Below, in pieces: positions 10,801 through 22,200 of a stretch of 64,000 bases of DNA (positions are counted from its first letter, which is position 1; each line of letters opens with the position of its first letter). The notes beneath the pieces were generated by a model. The model did not search any database, had not been told where the DNA came from, and was given only the letters and a program-made list of their open reading frames with translations. A program made the position numbers and the translations under genes. The stretch spans positions 434,001 to 498,000 of the forward strand of contig OY725502.1 of NCBI GenBank assembly GCA_963281255.1. The letters are read 5' to 3'. Source of the stretch: Aphrocallistes beatrix. Taxonomy: Eukaryota; Porifera; Hexactinellida; Sceptrulophora; Aphrocallistidae.

Positions 10801-13800
10801 CGCCATCGACATCACCATGTTGCTAGGCAAGACTGCCTCCATCAGTGTGGAGCTAGTGCGACTAGAAGGTAGGACCCTCAGTCCCTACAGTGGTTCCCAA
10901 CCTGAGATCCATGGACCCTTAGTGTCCACAGAAGATATCAGGGGGTCCACAGGATTCGAAATTTTGTATTACGGTTAATATGAGAGGGGCCTAATTTACG
11001 GGACGGGACGGGATAGTCCCGTAAAATCTAGGTACCTATTTTACGGGACAGGACGAGTTAAGATGCCTAATTTACGGGACGGGATGCCGTCCCGTAAATT
11101 AGGCATGCCCTTAATATGAGGGGGGCACAGAATATAGGAAAATTGCTATAGGGGGTCCACAGCCAAAAAAGGTAAAAAATCGCTGCCTTAGTACTTCTCA
11201 CTATAGATTATTATACGAAATCAAACGTGTTTATTAGTCAGTTAAGCTATTGGCTTTTATAGAGAGACAGAGGTGCAAGTATCTGTATTTCCGCTCTTGT
11301 CGAATCTGGCATATCAAGACATTATGGTGTCGATACACCTTGAATCATTTCACTTAATTATTTCCCAGCAACTTGCCCTATTTATAGGCAAGGTTCGCCT
11401 CCAGTTCACCAGAGAGCCGTTCACGCATTGGTCAATCGCTTTCATGCAAGAACCCCGCCTAGAATTCCAGGTGGCCCCTGAATTCCAGGGACGCAACGTA
11501 TCACAGATCACCTCCGTCATAGAGAAACTCATCAGGCGCTTCATCAAGCGCAAACACACCCTCCCCCACTTCAAGGTACGCAGGAGTCCCCTCTTCCCTA
11601 AGATGCTCCCACAGACTGCCAATGTGCACCTCTACATGCACGAAGCGTCTCTCACTGAAGGTTAGTCTTATTACTGTATTATGTCCATACATCTCATCTC
11701 ACAATGGTGGGTTTGGTTGGTCCGCATCCTTATAACATGGTTTAACGTGGTTTTAATGTGTTTGTGTGTTGTTTGATTGATACTCTATTCGAGTTTATAC
11801 TAAAATGCATTGACAACTGTCTAATCAGCTTTGAGAGTTTCAGAAGGATTTATTTGACTAAAAATCAATTAAAAACTTATTATTATCTTTTGATTTTGCT
11901 AACTCATTTCCGATTAAGTCATTTTGGGCGGGAAAACCTTAGAAATATGGGGTCCCTGCTATAAATAGAATGGACCCCATGTCATTGCCGGGTTTAATGG
12001 ATAACCATACCGTACAGGAGTGCTCGAGTTGGAGATTCTTGGCTGCTCACGATTGCTGGACATTCCAGAGGCCAAGAAGGCATTCTGCACCGCCGCTTTA
12101 ACGAACAAACCCTGGAATCCTCTCAACCGGATAGTTCGCCCCTCCAACGGTCCGATGCGCAACCTCACGGTCGAGAAGACACACGGGAACGAGAACGGAC
12201 TCCGTTTCCAGAGATACCAAGACACAGAAATGGAATTCAACTGTATTGTGGTGAGTTTGTTTTCTCTGAAATGTTAACAGAAATATTCCGAGTGGAATTG
12301 CAATGCTAACTATTTCTAAATATGTTACATACTCGCCCGATTAAGCGGAGGCGATTGTAGATTAAATTAATCTTGGCTTAGGTCATTGATCCTCAACCTT
12401 TTCATCCCTTACATCAATTTTCTTCAATCACGTTGAGCCCTTTCCCGTAGACCTAGGTTGGGAACTACTGGCCTATTAGATTATGGAAGATCTGTATCAA
12501 AAATAATCCTATAAAGCTAATATTGTTAATATTACAGTCGACTCCGCTTAATAGGGTAACTGTTTAATCGGGACACTTTTGGCAGGACCGGAATAGCTCT
12601 AACACATAAGAGCTACTACGAAATATTTTCGGTTAATAGGGTTCTCCGCTTAATCGGGGCAAAAGTCCTCTGACCGATGTGACCCTATTAAGCGGAGTCG
12701 ACTGTACTTATATCCAAACTAATTATAATTTAAACTCTTCATGCCTACTAATACAGAACTATCTATTTTATTTTGAGTTTCTGTATTTATACCTAACAGG
12801 TGAACGAAGTTGTCCCCGGAAGTTCTGCATTCAAGGCGGGAGTGATGAAGGGAGACATCGTGTCCCAAATCAACGGAGTGGACGTGAAGAGTGTGTCTAA
12901 GGCCAAGTCTCTGATAGAGGGCACAACCTCCAGTAGCTTCATCATTACGGTGCAGAGAATATTCGCCAATCACATCCCTTCCACTGGCCAGCTGCCCGCC
13001 CTGATGCTAGAGCAGCTCAACAACACTAATCCAGGCAAGTAGCACTGTCAATCAGTTTGTGTGTTAGGATGCCATAATCGAGACTGGATATTTTGATCTA
13101 AAAATATGTAGAGTTTTGGTCAGAATTTCAATACTAATTAATACAAATTCCACATTTCTGAGCAAAATTCTACTTTGGTTTTCTGATCTAAATTCAACAT
13201 ATTTTCTAACCAAAGTATGCAATCTCGCCATAATCCGTGTCTATTGTTTCTTAACAAAGTTTCAACCACAAATGCTATAGTAGCGTTCAGGGAATGTATG
13301 ATGTGTGTTTCTTAGCTCCCACTAAGCAGCTAACTGAGCATGACACAGAGGTTGCATCTCTCCTGGGGGCCTACACGCAGATCCCAGAACCTGCTGGAGT
13401 AGAGGAGAAGGATACTGCCAGCAAACATGGCTCTATTGCTTCAGAAAAAACAGATCCACATTCGGACACTTCTTCTAGAGGTAAGTGCTGCTGGTAATTA
13501 AGATAAGATAGTGGGAGGTGTCTGTTGGTTTGGATGTGTAGTTTGTGTGGGAAGTTAGCATTGAGATTCAGACTCTAACATTATTGTGTGCGTACTATAA
13601 CGTCTATGACCTGAATGATATTTAGCTATGTTTAGTACATAGTAGTTACATATTCTCAGTCTAGCATTAAACACTGCATCTTAGTCTATTTCTCTGTGTT
13701 TGCTTTACTTAACTTAAATCATAGCCATTTCGCGGTTTGCATAAATAATCAGGAATAATTAAAATGCGGTTGCATCGCTGGCGGCTGTGGTGTCAGAGGA

Positions 13801-16800
13801 AGCTCCATGTGGAGGATCTCTTGCTGGTGAGTAGGTGTCAGTGGGGCCGGGTGTCTGCTCTGTGCGAGGGGGTGAGTCTCAGGGGGTAGGGTGGGACTGT
13901 GCATCCGAGGGGTCTGCTGAGTGGTCACGGGGGGCAGTGCCAGGGGACGGGAAGGGGGCCTGTGTCTGGAGTAGGGAGAGTTAGGAGCTGAGCTGAGTGA
14001 GTAATCTGAGTCAGTGGGGGTGTGCATGTCCTGTAGCAGAGCAGTGTTTTCGTAGTAGAATGACTCTCCATCACTCTGCGCCGCATCTCCCTCACCCCCT
14101 CCTCGCTCCTGAGAATCCTCTTCTCCCGCGTTTTTCTCCTTCCTCACAGCCCCTGACCTCTTGACAGCCATTCTCAGCCGTGCATACAGCACACTCATGA
14201 CCACTAATGGCGCTAGGAGCATCGCGGCTAGAATGTAGCCCAGAATGGCACCCGCAGTGCTCACCATCACGTGGTGCTCCTCTGGAAGCTGTCCGATCGT
14301 CATGTCGAAAGCCTTGTCCACGTAATTCCCGACCATCTCCATCGGATCTGAGGAGTAGAGGGCTGCTGGTGCTTCCTCCGCACTGCTCGATTCTCCTCTC
14401 ACTCGAGTTAGAATGCTGACGGGAAGGGACAGTTCGCTGGGTGAGTACATGAGGGACCCGTTGACCCCTGAGTGAGTGTACGCCACCAAAAGGAACGAAT
14501 ACTTGCCTCTCTTCCACAATGAGCTGTCCAGTGCCGTGTCGAATGTGACATTCAGTGGCAGTAGCGTGTGGTCTAGACGGTACACCTGGAACGGGACCGG
14601 ATAGTTGCTACGCCTGGCGATGAGTTGGTGCCGGATGGAGGCCGGTATCTTCCCGTACGGGTCTCTCTCCAACGGTTTGAGGGAGCTCGGCGGGAACTCC
14701 GGTTTGTACATCTCCCTGCCGAGATGGTCGTTGTACTTGGTGAGGGGGAGCGCCACCAGGTCGTAGAACTCTGGCTTCCCCTCTCGCTCCGAGGAGCCGC
14801 TGAGGTAGAGGGAGAAGGACCGCTCCACTCTCCCTCCCTCCGTACCCGTGACGTGGCTGTCCCCCAGGACCTGAGGGGGTGGGGGTGCAGTGGGCCTGCC
14901 TGCGACCGTCATGAAGATGGCATCGTTTGTGGATACCACAATCCTGTCCCTCAGCTGTCCATCCAGAGCGCAGTTATACTCCAGGTCCGTCAGCAGTCCC
15001 TCCACACGGAGACTGTTCTCGTTGGCCGACTTCAGTTTGTGTCTGAACCTCTGCACGACCCGCCGCACCATATTCCCGCCCAATCTCCCCTTGTACGCGT
15101 GGCTGCCCCAGCACGTGACCAGAAGGTCAGCGCCTATCTCCAGCTGTCCGTGCTCCAGAGAGAGCAGCAGGAATGTGGCGGTGTCGCTGGTCTGTGACGC
15201 TTGGAGAGACACGCCCACCATGCTGGAGCTTGGCATCAGTTTAGGCGGGGAAACCACTTCGTTCTTGATGTGCACCAGCATGCCACACCTGTCCGGCTCG
15301 ATCTGGGAATTGGCGCCTAATACGCACACTTTGGCGCAGAGTTTCTGCAGGTTTTTAGGCGGGATCAACTCAGCTCTCATTTCCGCCGCACTCACTCGGA
15401 CGTGTCTCTCCTTCCTGAGCGCGTAGCTGTACTCGCAGTTGGAGAACAGAGCTGCCTCGAACTCCAGACCCGCCTTCCTCCCGAACGGGAACCTCCACCT
15501 GATGCTGACCTTGTCCTCAGCGGTGTAGGCGCCGAATGTGTTTATGGGCGCCATCTTAGCTCCCTTCTCTGGCATCAGGACGGGACCGATGTAGCTCTTC
15601 TCTGAGGAATTACTGAACTTCAGTTCTACTTGTTTCGAGCAGATTTCGGGCACACTCTCTCTCTTCTCGTCTGCGCACACCTCCACGAGGTGTTTCACGG
15701 AATAGTCCAGCCCTTCCACCACATACCGCCTACTCTCCAAGCTAACTTCCTTCACTTTCTCGGCCCATTCCCCATCCCTCAGAGACCTAATCCTCAATAG
15801 GAACCCTCTTGTGAACTCCAGCTCTCCCTTATGCACCCATTTTATGGTTACTCCCTTCATGACTTCGTCCTCAATGTTTGGAAACTGGACGTCTACTACC
15901 CGGATTGAGGTCAGGTCCGGAGGGACCGGGTAGGTCTTCTCCCAACACCTCTTGGGACTGGTCACCAGACCGAACTGCCGAGGTGGAACTCTCGCGTACA
16001 CAACTCTAGAACAGCTCACGCGACCTTTATCACTCTCCGCGCATATGGAGAGCTTATTCGCACTTCCTAAGTGGTTGTTCTTGAGTGTGACGCTTCTCTT
16101 ATCGCTGTGAACGAGCGGACTCTCTTGCCGCCAAGCCCCCTTCTTCTCCTTGTCCGACCACAAGTAGAAGGAATTCTTCACGAAGAACCTCTTCAACCCG
16201 ACCGCATTGCCCGGGTAGCTCCAGGAGAGGCGGAGCTGCTTCGCACAGGGACGGAAGTTCGTCCAGTTTATCTCGGTCAGTTCCGGGGCTGTCAAGGGGT
16301 CTCCAGCTGTTGCAGGCAGCAGAGACAGGAGCAAAATCACGCATAATAACCGCATTCTGAATTGAATTATGTTTAATTTCCTGCTATTTATACTCCTGCT
16401 GTTCTCACTCAATGAAGTTCCTGCGCTTACCTCTAACTCGAACTCTGATTGGTCCGTTGGTCGTAACAGTTGGCTGCCGTTACTGGGCCTGCGAAATGGA
16501 AACGGTCGATACCTTTAAATCTTAATAAACTTTCTGTGTAGTGTTTCCAGAGGAGTTCCCGAATGCAGAGCTCTTCTGTCCTGAGCAGCAGCAGCGTACC
16601 GGGTACAAGTTCTACTCAAGGCACGTCTCTGCATTCCCTGACAAGTTCATTTTTAACATCATGCCTGAGCATAAGTATCTCAGTATTGTTCTTTGGTAAG
16701 TATTCTGATGTAATATCCTCATAAGATACTACAGTTCTATACAGCGTTAATATGAGCAACTTTTTGACAAATCCATTAGTTAGTTGAATTATTGCAACAT

Positions 16801-19748
16801 TAATTGTAACGAAAATACCAATCTTTATCCAACAGTTTGAAATTCTGGGGGCTCTTGCCTTCGAATATAATTGTTCAAGTATGTACAATGTCTGATATTA
16901 TTAGATAATCCGGTCCCTTTACCACAGGTATGAGTCTGCGGTATTAGCTGACGCGGCCCTGGCTGGACACGTCTCGATTCCTCTCAGTGATATCTCTGTA
17001 GAGTGCATAGCAACCGCATCAGGAAAACACAAGCAGAGGTATGTGTTGGTGCCTGGCAACCCCCTCATACCTGGAATGTCTAAGACACATGCGAAACATA
17101 TTGCAGCTTCTAACGGTGAGTAACTCTACAGTTAAATGGGGCAGTTATAATAACAATTTAGCTGATATACTAGAAATAGATGAGAATACATATTCAGAAT
17201 ATCTCGAATTCAAAATTAACATTTAAATATAGTATGTGCTATTCTGATCAATCACTTTGATGATCAACCAATCACATTCCATCGATGGTACATTCAATTT
17301 CACATTATCCTCAGATCAGGTCTCGAAGCCGTGGTTGGCTGCAGGAGTAGCAAACAAGCACGCACAGTTCGTGGGAGACATTCTCCTCGCATTCTCTCAC
17401 ACTCCTAAATCCATGGCTCGAGAAGATCGGGCCGAGTACCTGCCCTGGAATCGTCCGATTGAGATCGCTAAGGCTAGACAGAGAGAGCTGGAGAGAAGGA
17501 GTGAGCAGATCGCTGAGGAAGTACAAGCTAAGCACCTCAATGTTGTGAGTACACATTGACTTTATTCCTCACTCCACACCGTGGGATGTAGGAAATATTT
17601 ATTTGTAGACCAGCAGGGGTGTCAACTCTATAACGGGAAAATTTTCGTTTTGTCCAGGCCGTCAATAATACAACTTCTAACAACCTTAGCACCATACATG
17701 CCAACCTGAGCCATGATTTAAAGCGGGACACAGCGTTGAATTTCGCGGGACATGGCGGGACGCAATAGGAAAGTATTATACATAGAATACAAAAAAGCGG
17801 GACATAATGGGGAAATTTCATGTAAAAGCGGGACACTCGAGAAAATTAGCTCAATAGAAGAGTGAAAAACGCAGGACGTCCCGCCAAAAACGGGACAGTT
17901 GGCAAGTATGCTTAGTACATTCCTCTCAACTCTCACGATCTCGTCGTGTGTCTCACGACTTAGAACCACTTCGTAATACTATATCCCATATCTCACAACT
18001 TGTCACTTGCCATCACACGATTTAGTATTACAGATTGAGAGAGTCAGCATACTTCAGTAGTACCTCCAGACTCTAAATCAAAGTGTAACAAGTTTTACCT
18101 TTAAAAAAGACGAGAATTTGGGTCCTATGAAATCCAGGGCTAAACTCCCGAGTACTCCGGTGAACCTCTTGCACAACTATTTATAGATGTGATGTAATTT
18201 CCTAGGGAACACACGCACTGGAAGACTCCGGCTCCTCCTACGACGTACCGTACACTGTGAACACAGAAGAAGCGAGCAAGGAAGGAGTGCATAGTTTCAT
18301 CACACTCACCGCTTTCAACCAATCAGAACACGACACGTGCAAGCTGTGCTATGGAGAATTGGGCTCTGAATTGGTGTCAAAGTGTCAGCACTGTACCCTC
18401 GTGTGCCACCACAGATGTGCTCCCAACTCCCACCAGAAGCTAGCCTGCGTCGAGAAGGGAAGTCCACCCAACCAACAGAAGTAAGTCTAAAAATAGAACA
18501 TTTAAAATCTCGTTTCTATATTTAGATGACTGTGACATATCTCCAGTGTAGTACTTAATACTAATAACATAGCGCTAACTCAATAAGATTGTTCTCTCTC
18601 ATGTACCGTATTACGGTATGGTATATTGTATTATTCTTGAATCACTCGTTCGGTAATACAGTGGATGCCGGTTATAAGAACACGGTTAGGAGTCTTGGGA
18701 CTGCATATAATGTTTTTATAACCGGCATAATTATATGGGGTCATAGGCGTAACTATTAGATTTTTTCATGGTTAGCTGGGGTGGTGAGATTTGTAAACAT
18801 ATATCAAACTAATGTGGCATACCACCCCAAGTCAGCATAACATTTAGGTCTGGGGTGGCCGTGGCACGCTACCCCTGCCACCCCCTGGAGTTACACCTAT
18901 GTATGGGGTATATGTCAAACTCTTTCTAGTAGAATGTTCTTATATCCGACATCTACTGTACTCATTGAAAACTCTCTTAAATCTGAAGTATTAATCTTCA
19001 AGTGGGAAATGGACCTAAAATTAATAAGAGTATGTACGGTATTGATATTTCCGTTCCGATTCCTTAGAGCGGTGAAGACCCCCTCACTGGAGTTCCACAC
19101 CCCTCTGGACGCGAGACTTAGCGTGAACGGCTTCGAGACTAACGCAGAGAGGATTCTACTCAACATTCATCCGTACACCGCCGACCAGACTGACTGCATC
19201 GCAGACACGTCAAGATTCCAGGTACTCGTCAGTAGATTGATTAATTTGTTCTTATGGAATGCCAGTTAGACTAGATTCTAGTCTAAACTGATCTGGTGTG
19301 TGTTCTTCTAAACAAACTCTCTTATAAAGGTGTATAGTTATTAATACACTACTTCCTTAACTCATTTTTATTGGAATTCTTTTATTTCCCAAACTACGAA
19401 TTCTATCCATACTTATCGCGCCCTGGGATTTGTGGTAGTTTGAATTCTCCTTTCGATTAGGACCAACCTCTTCCAGAACGGTTGCAAGGGTATCGGGAGC
19501 AAATAATGAAGATGAACGAGACCATGGAGATGCACGAAGAAGTAATCGACTCTCTCAAACAACAGATGGAAGCCCCATGTCCTCCAGAGTCTCTCCAGCC
19601 AATCAAATCTCAGCTCTCGAAGACAGAGGACAAACAGAGAGCCATCGCGACACTTCTCCTGCAGTACTGCGAGGGGCTGAAGATACTGGAGACCATGGGC
19701 GACCCAATCGAAACAGTGGCCGACAGTGGCTCCGATCAAGATGACTAG
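7853..19748 (+). CDS. PDZD8: PDZD8 homologue: ER-anchored SMP-PDZ-C1 lipid-transfer tether
   Basis: Thirteen exons join in phase to 949 residues: 7853-8149, 8550-8645, 10715-10868, 11271-11660, 12018-12250, 12800-13034, 13316-13480, 16551-16695, 16928-17115, 17315-17544, 18206-18480, 19068-19221, 19461-19748. Order: an N-terminal membrane anchor (~1-25), an SMP lipid-transfer domain (~60-310; HWSIAFMQEP and KRKHTLPHF are diagnostic), a C2-like segment starting TEGVLELEILGCSRLL, a PDZ domain (GDIVSQINGVDV), a second beta-rich C2-like stretch, a C1 zinc finger (residues ~725-800; C-x2-C, C-x2-C-x4-H-x2-C) and a C-terminal coiled coil with an acidic end. PDZD8 proteins tether ER to late endosomes and mitochondria and move lipids. 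The 12800-13034 exon uses a GC donor (CAG|GCAAGT); a normal GT reading would meet a stop at once. Introns carry many MITEs and one nested gene. Confidence 0.9.
8230..8353. mobile_element. Inverted-repeat element in PDZD8 intron 1
   Basis: ACCGGACCACTTTTGAAAAG is repeated in direct and inverted form, and the outer parts (GCGCCACGGTTTTAG and CTAAAACCGGACCAATGGCGC) are roughly inverted copies. Exact ends and target duplication are not clear. Confidence 0.45.
8728..8805. repeat. Short tandem repeat, about three 26-bp units
   Basis: The unit containing CAAAATTCTACATTGATTT is repeated three times in PDZD8 intron 2. Diverged copies of AAATTCTACnTTGnTTTTCT recur near 13160-13190 in another intron of the same gene. 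Confidence 0.7.
8806..10500. repeat. Repeat-rich stretch of PDZD8 intron 2, including four ~110-130-bp tandem units and an AT microsatellite
   Basis: About 9126-9620 holds four imperfect tandem units marked by ATTCGAAATCTACACCCCTG and TTGTAAACAAAAGTAAACAA. About 9655-9770 is a (TATAATTAT)n microsatellite. Segments near 9054-9095 (GCGCTTCGCTTGCTTGCGCT) and 10136-10465 match the interspersed repeat seen at 1330-2060, including a (CAAA)n run. No exon is visible. Confidence 0.65.
10985..11110. mobile_element. Palindromic MITE-like element with exact 10-bp target duplication
   Basis: Ends GGCCTAATTTACGGGACGGG and its inverted copy ending TTAGGCATGCCC enclose further CCTA-TTTACGGGA repeats. An exact TTAATATGAG lies at 10975-10984 and 11111-11120. 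Same family as 6210-6297 and 7385-7612. It lies in the PDZD8 intron between the second and third SMP exons. Confidence 0.8.
12535..12704. mobile_element. Tc1/mariner-type MITE with perfect 23-bp inverted ends
   Basis: The element starts CAGTCGACTCCGCTTAATAG and ends with the exact complement, flanked by TA on both sides (12533-12534, 12705-12706). At 170 bp it has no coding capacity. CAGT termini and TA duplication fit pogo/Tc1-like elements. A related half-site (CCGATTAAGCGGAGGCGATT) lies near 12338. It is in the PDZD8 intron before the PDZ exon. Confidence 0.88.
13749..16412 (-). CDS. Single-pass cell-surface protein with fibronectin-III-like ectodomain, nested in PDZD8
   Basis: An intronless frame of 887 residues lies wholly within the PDZD8 intron 13481-16550, on the opposite strand. 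The first ATG is at 16412, but the ATG at 16355 (residue 20) directly begins a clear signal peptide (MRLLCVILLLSLLPATAG), so translation may start there. The ectodomain has repeated beta-sandwich segments with FN3-like motifs (LRLSWSYPG near 61, a late KYSFLLVAYT), several N-x-S/T sites and cysteine pairs. One membrane span lies near 720-745 (GAILGYILAAMLLAPLVVMS), followed by a basic stop-transfer stretch and a ~130-residue cytoplasmic tail rich in proline, with tyrosines in YENT and YSLS contexts that could be docking sites. I do not recognise an orthologue. Local GC content is clearly higher than in neighbouring introns, supporting real coding sequence. Confidence 0.8.
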   Translation of the reverse strand: MSENSRSINSRKLNIIQFRMRLLCVILLLSLLPATAGDPLTAPELTEINWTNFRPCAKQLRLSWSYPGNAVGLKRFFVKNSFYLWSDKEKKGAWRQESPLVHSDKRSVTLKNNHLGSANKLSICAESDKGRVSCSRVVYARVPPRQFGLVTSPKRCWEKTYPVPPDLTSIRVVDVQFPNIEDEVMKGVTIKWVHKGELEFTRGFLLRIRSLRDGEWAEKVKEVSLESRRYVVEGLDYSVKHLVEVCADEKRESVPEICSKQVELKFSNSSEKSYIGPVLMPEKGAKMAPINTFGAYTAEDKVSIRWRFPFGRKAGLEFEAALFSNCEYSYALRKERHVRVSAAEMRAELIPPKNLQKLCAKVCVLGANSQIEPDRCGMLVHIKNEVVSPPKLMPSSSMVGVSLQASQTSDTATFLLLSLEHGQLEIGADLLVTCWGSHAYKGRLGGNMVRRVVQRFRHKLKSANENSLRVEGLLTDLEYNCALDGQLRDRIVVSTNDAIFMTVAGRPTAPPPPQVLGDSHVTGTEGGRVERSFSLYLSGSSEREGKPEFYDLVALPLTKYNDHLGREMYKPEFPPSSLKPLERDPYGKIPASIRHQLIARRSNYPVPFQVYRLDHTLLPLNVTFDTALDSSLWKRGKYSFLLVAYTHSGVNGSLMYSPSELSLPVSILTRVRGESSSAEEAPAALYSSDPMEMVGNYVDKAFDMTIGQLPEEHHVMVSTAGAILGYILAAMLLAPLVVMSVLYARLRMAVKRSGAVRKEKNAGEEDSQERGGGEGDAAQSDGESFYYENTALLQDMHTPTDSDYSLSSAPNSPYSRHRPPSRPLALPPVTTQQTPRMHSPTLPPETHPLAQSRHPAPLTPTHQQEILHMELPLTPQPPAMQPHFNYS
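17693..17910. mobile_element. hAT-like MITE, 'TGCCAAC' family, copy 1
   Basis: Ends are CATACATGCCAAC and GTTGGCAAGTATG. Flanks CTTAGCAC and CTTAGTAC make a 7-of-8 match of an 8-bp duplication, as expected for hAT elements. GCGGGACAT recurs internally. Nearly the same element lies at 55031-55232, and a longer one at 38588-39072. In a PDZD8 intron. Confidence 0.8.
18659..18958. mobile_element. Tc1/mariner-type MITE (CAGTGGATGCCGG...) interrupted by a second element
   Basis: Left end CAGTGGATGCCGGTTATAAG and right end CGACATCTACTG form imperfect inverted repeats flanked by TA. A hAT-like MITE sits inside at 18742-18901. In the PDZD8 intron after the C1 exon. Confidence 0.8.
18742..18901. mobile_element. 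hAT-like MITE with exact 8-bp target duplication, nested in another MITE
   Basis: Ends CATAGGCGTAACT and AGTTACACCTATG are inverted copies. TATGGGGT is present on both sides (18734-18741, 18902-18909). Internal GGGGTGG blocks are repeated. It inserted into the older CAGT-type element. Confidence 0.85.
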
Positions 19749-20611
19749 TTTCTAGTGTGGTGTAGTATTTTCTCTGTTCTGAGTTATCATGTGTTTAATT
19801 GCGGGTTCATATTCAAGATTTTCAATTTCGATAAGTCAGGGTTTCTACCTAATCCCTTCCCTGTGTTATGGAGTCCTATACTCAGCTGTACATATACTCA
19901 GTCTACCTATTCTCTACATTCTTCTGCCTAAGATTCCGCAGAAACTTGAGCTTTGTTTTCAAAACGGTTGAAATTGAAAAAAATACATAGAAATTATATT
20001 ATTTCCAATGTCATATTTCCACTTCAAGTATTAATCAAAAAAATATCCTTGAAAATAGTTGTATTATTTGATTATTTTTGCGGTTTTGAGAGATAAATTT
20101 AAGATGGCAGAATTCCTCTAACTCTCCTTTATACCTAATTCTCTATTATACACATGATAGGATCATGTTCTGAATTGATATTGTCATTCAATCCTGGAAG
20201 ATTACTAAACGAACAAGTTTTAATTAAATTTAAATAATTTATGTTTAATGCAATAGTTATAACTGTCTGACATGTAGTCTAAATATAGGACTATTAGTTC
20301 TAACTCCTAGTATATGTAACCAAAGTTAGTTGATCGAGATGTTATAATCGTTTCAACTCGATGTTAATATTTAACATACTACATACATATACGTGTAGTA
20401 TGGTATATCCCCACATCAATTTGATTAAAGTTTTACAATTTCTCTATTATTTGTATTCCCATTCGATTAAGCTCATTTTAAGTGTAGTAATTTACGAAAT
20501 TCGTTTATTGTGAACTTTTCTATTGTTTGCTGCATTAATTAAATTTATCATTAAAACTTAAAACTTAGATTCGAAATTGTGATTGCTTGGTATTGATAGA
20601 GGTAGCTAGGA
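19749..20611. other. Intergenic, no feature seen
   Basis: AT-rich interval between the PDZD8 stop and the next start codon. No exon, clear repeat or RNA gene is visible. Confidence 0.4.
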
Positions 20612-21625
20612 ATGTCATTCGAAGACGATAACACAGAACTGAAAGAGTTCTTCAGCAGTCGAATCGAGAAGATTCTGAACATGAAGCTAGAGCGACTGAG
20701 CAAGATAGACAATATATCTGAAGAAGTCTCACAGCTCAGAGCTGAAAATAAGGGACTCAGAGATCAGAACATAAAATTGGAGAATCAAATAACTTCTCTC
20801 AAGTAAGGGTTTAACGTTCACTTAATGGGCAGACCCGAAATCCAAATTAAGTACGTAGTATAGTTGTTGAATTTAAGTGTTACACAGGGGCGGTTGTTTT
20901 TTTGCCAATTTACGCCATAGTATCTGATATTACAGCGACATAGAGGTGTTGTCCCCTCAACAGCAAAATCCTAGTTACGCCACTGCTGTTACGAATGTAC
21001 TTTTCCAGCGCATCTCTCCAAGAGTTCTGTCAACAGGCCAGAGCTGAGTTGAAGGAGCTGACAGATAATCAGAGCAACCTCCAGAAACTATTAAAACAAG
21101 ACATCCAGTCTTACTCAGAGAATTCCTCGAATGCTCAGCCGATCGAGTTTGTTAAGAGCAGACCCAAGAGTCAGCCTATCCTCGTTCCGATTAAAGGTAC
21201 ATCATGCATTCCTTTCGTGCATATATGGAGTTAGGTGTCTAGCCAGAGACTCGTTTACTTAAGTTCATATTCTTAAATAATTGAGAGACGTCTACTTCCC
21301 TCAATATATATACTTTACACAAACTCTATAAGAACAAACCATATCTCCCTTTTTCGATTTTTTTGGATCGAAACTGCTCCAACTAAATACAAGCCTAGCG
21401 TTCACTTTTTTCAGTTTTAATCCTGATTAATTCCTGCATCCAGCATTTTCAATGTGTACCCTCTTTGTCCAGCTTTTAAAAATTCCTGTCAATTTAATCT
21501 TAGGTAGCAAAGCAGAGTCCTTTGGAGCCCGCACCTCCCATACAGACATGGACCACCCTGACCGCCTCCTCACGCCCCCAATCCCCAGCCAATCAAACGA
21601 CGTCTCCAGGGAAAAGACCCTGTGA
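20612..21625 (+). CDS. Small coiled-coil protein, unknown function
   Basis: Three exons (20612-20802, 21009-21196, 21504-21625) join in phase to 166 residues using good GT-AG sites. Residues ~1-105 are strongly helical with heptad leucines (VSQLRAENKGLRDQNIKLEN), giving a coiled coil. The C-terminal ~60 residues are polar and proline/serine-rich, with LLTPPIPSQ near the end. No catalytic or membrane motif is seen. Good splice phase and coding-like composition support a real gene; family not recognised. Same strand as PDZD8 and ~860 bp downstream. Confidence 0.7.
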
Positions 21626-22200
21626 ATGGATCCTATAAATAGCAGCTTTTAATTTAACAACTTTGTTCTACTGTATTTATACTATTAAGATTCTCTAACC
21701 AATCACTGCACTGGTCATTCTGAATATGAACCAATTAGCTTCATTTATAAATGGAATATATTTTTGATATTTCATTATTAACACTTGTTTGTGAGTATTT
21801 GCAAAATTATTTATTGCTACTTTTATACTTTACTTGGCTAATCCAGCATTTATGAATATTTATAGAGACAATTTCAGCTATTTTTGTCAACAATGCTCTA
21901 ATAGCAAGAATAACGCCTAATTATTTTACAGAACATATTGATAAAATGGTGAAAATAGAACTTTGAATTTCATATTTTACACATTCTAGTTACCCAATTT
22001 CGACTAAGTAATTCGAATGCTTCGGATTGGAATTCCCATTATGTATAATGGAGTATAGATGTTTTCAAATACGTATTTCTATCACGAGGTAATAAGATAT
22101 GGAGATGGCCTAACAAGCAAGATAGTCACACAATATAGTATATAATACTATATGTATACTCCCTCTTATTATATTATATTTCAAATTATGTGTAATTGTC
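21626..22200. other. Intergenic, AT-rich
   Basis: No exon is visible. A TATA-like ATATAATACTATATG at about 22138-22153 lies 50-60 bp before the next start codon and may be its promoter. Confidence 0.35.

Noticed and set aside
14092..16346. Several 60-190-codon frames opposite or out of frame with the FN3-like gene
   Set aside because: Shadow frames of a GC-rich coding region; none has domain resemblance or splice context.
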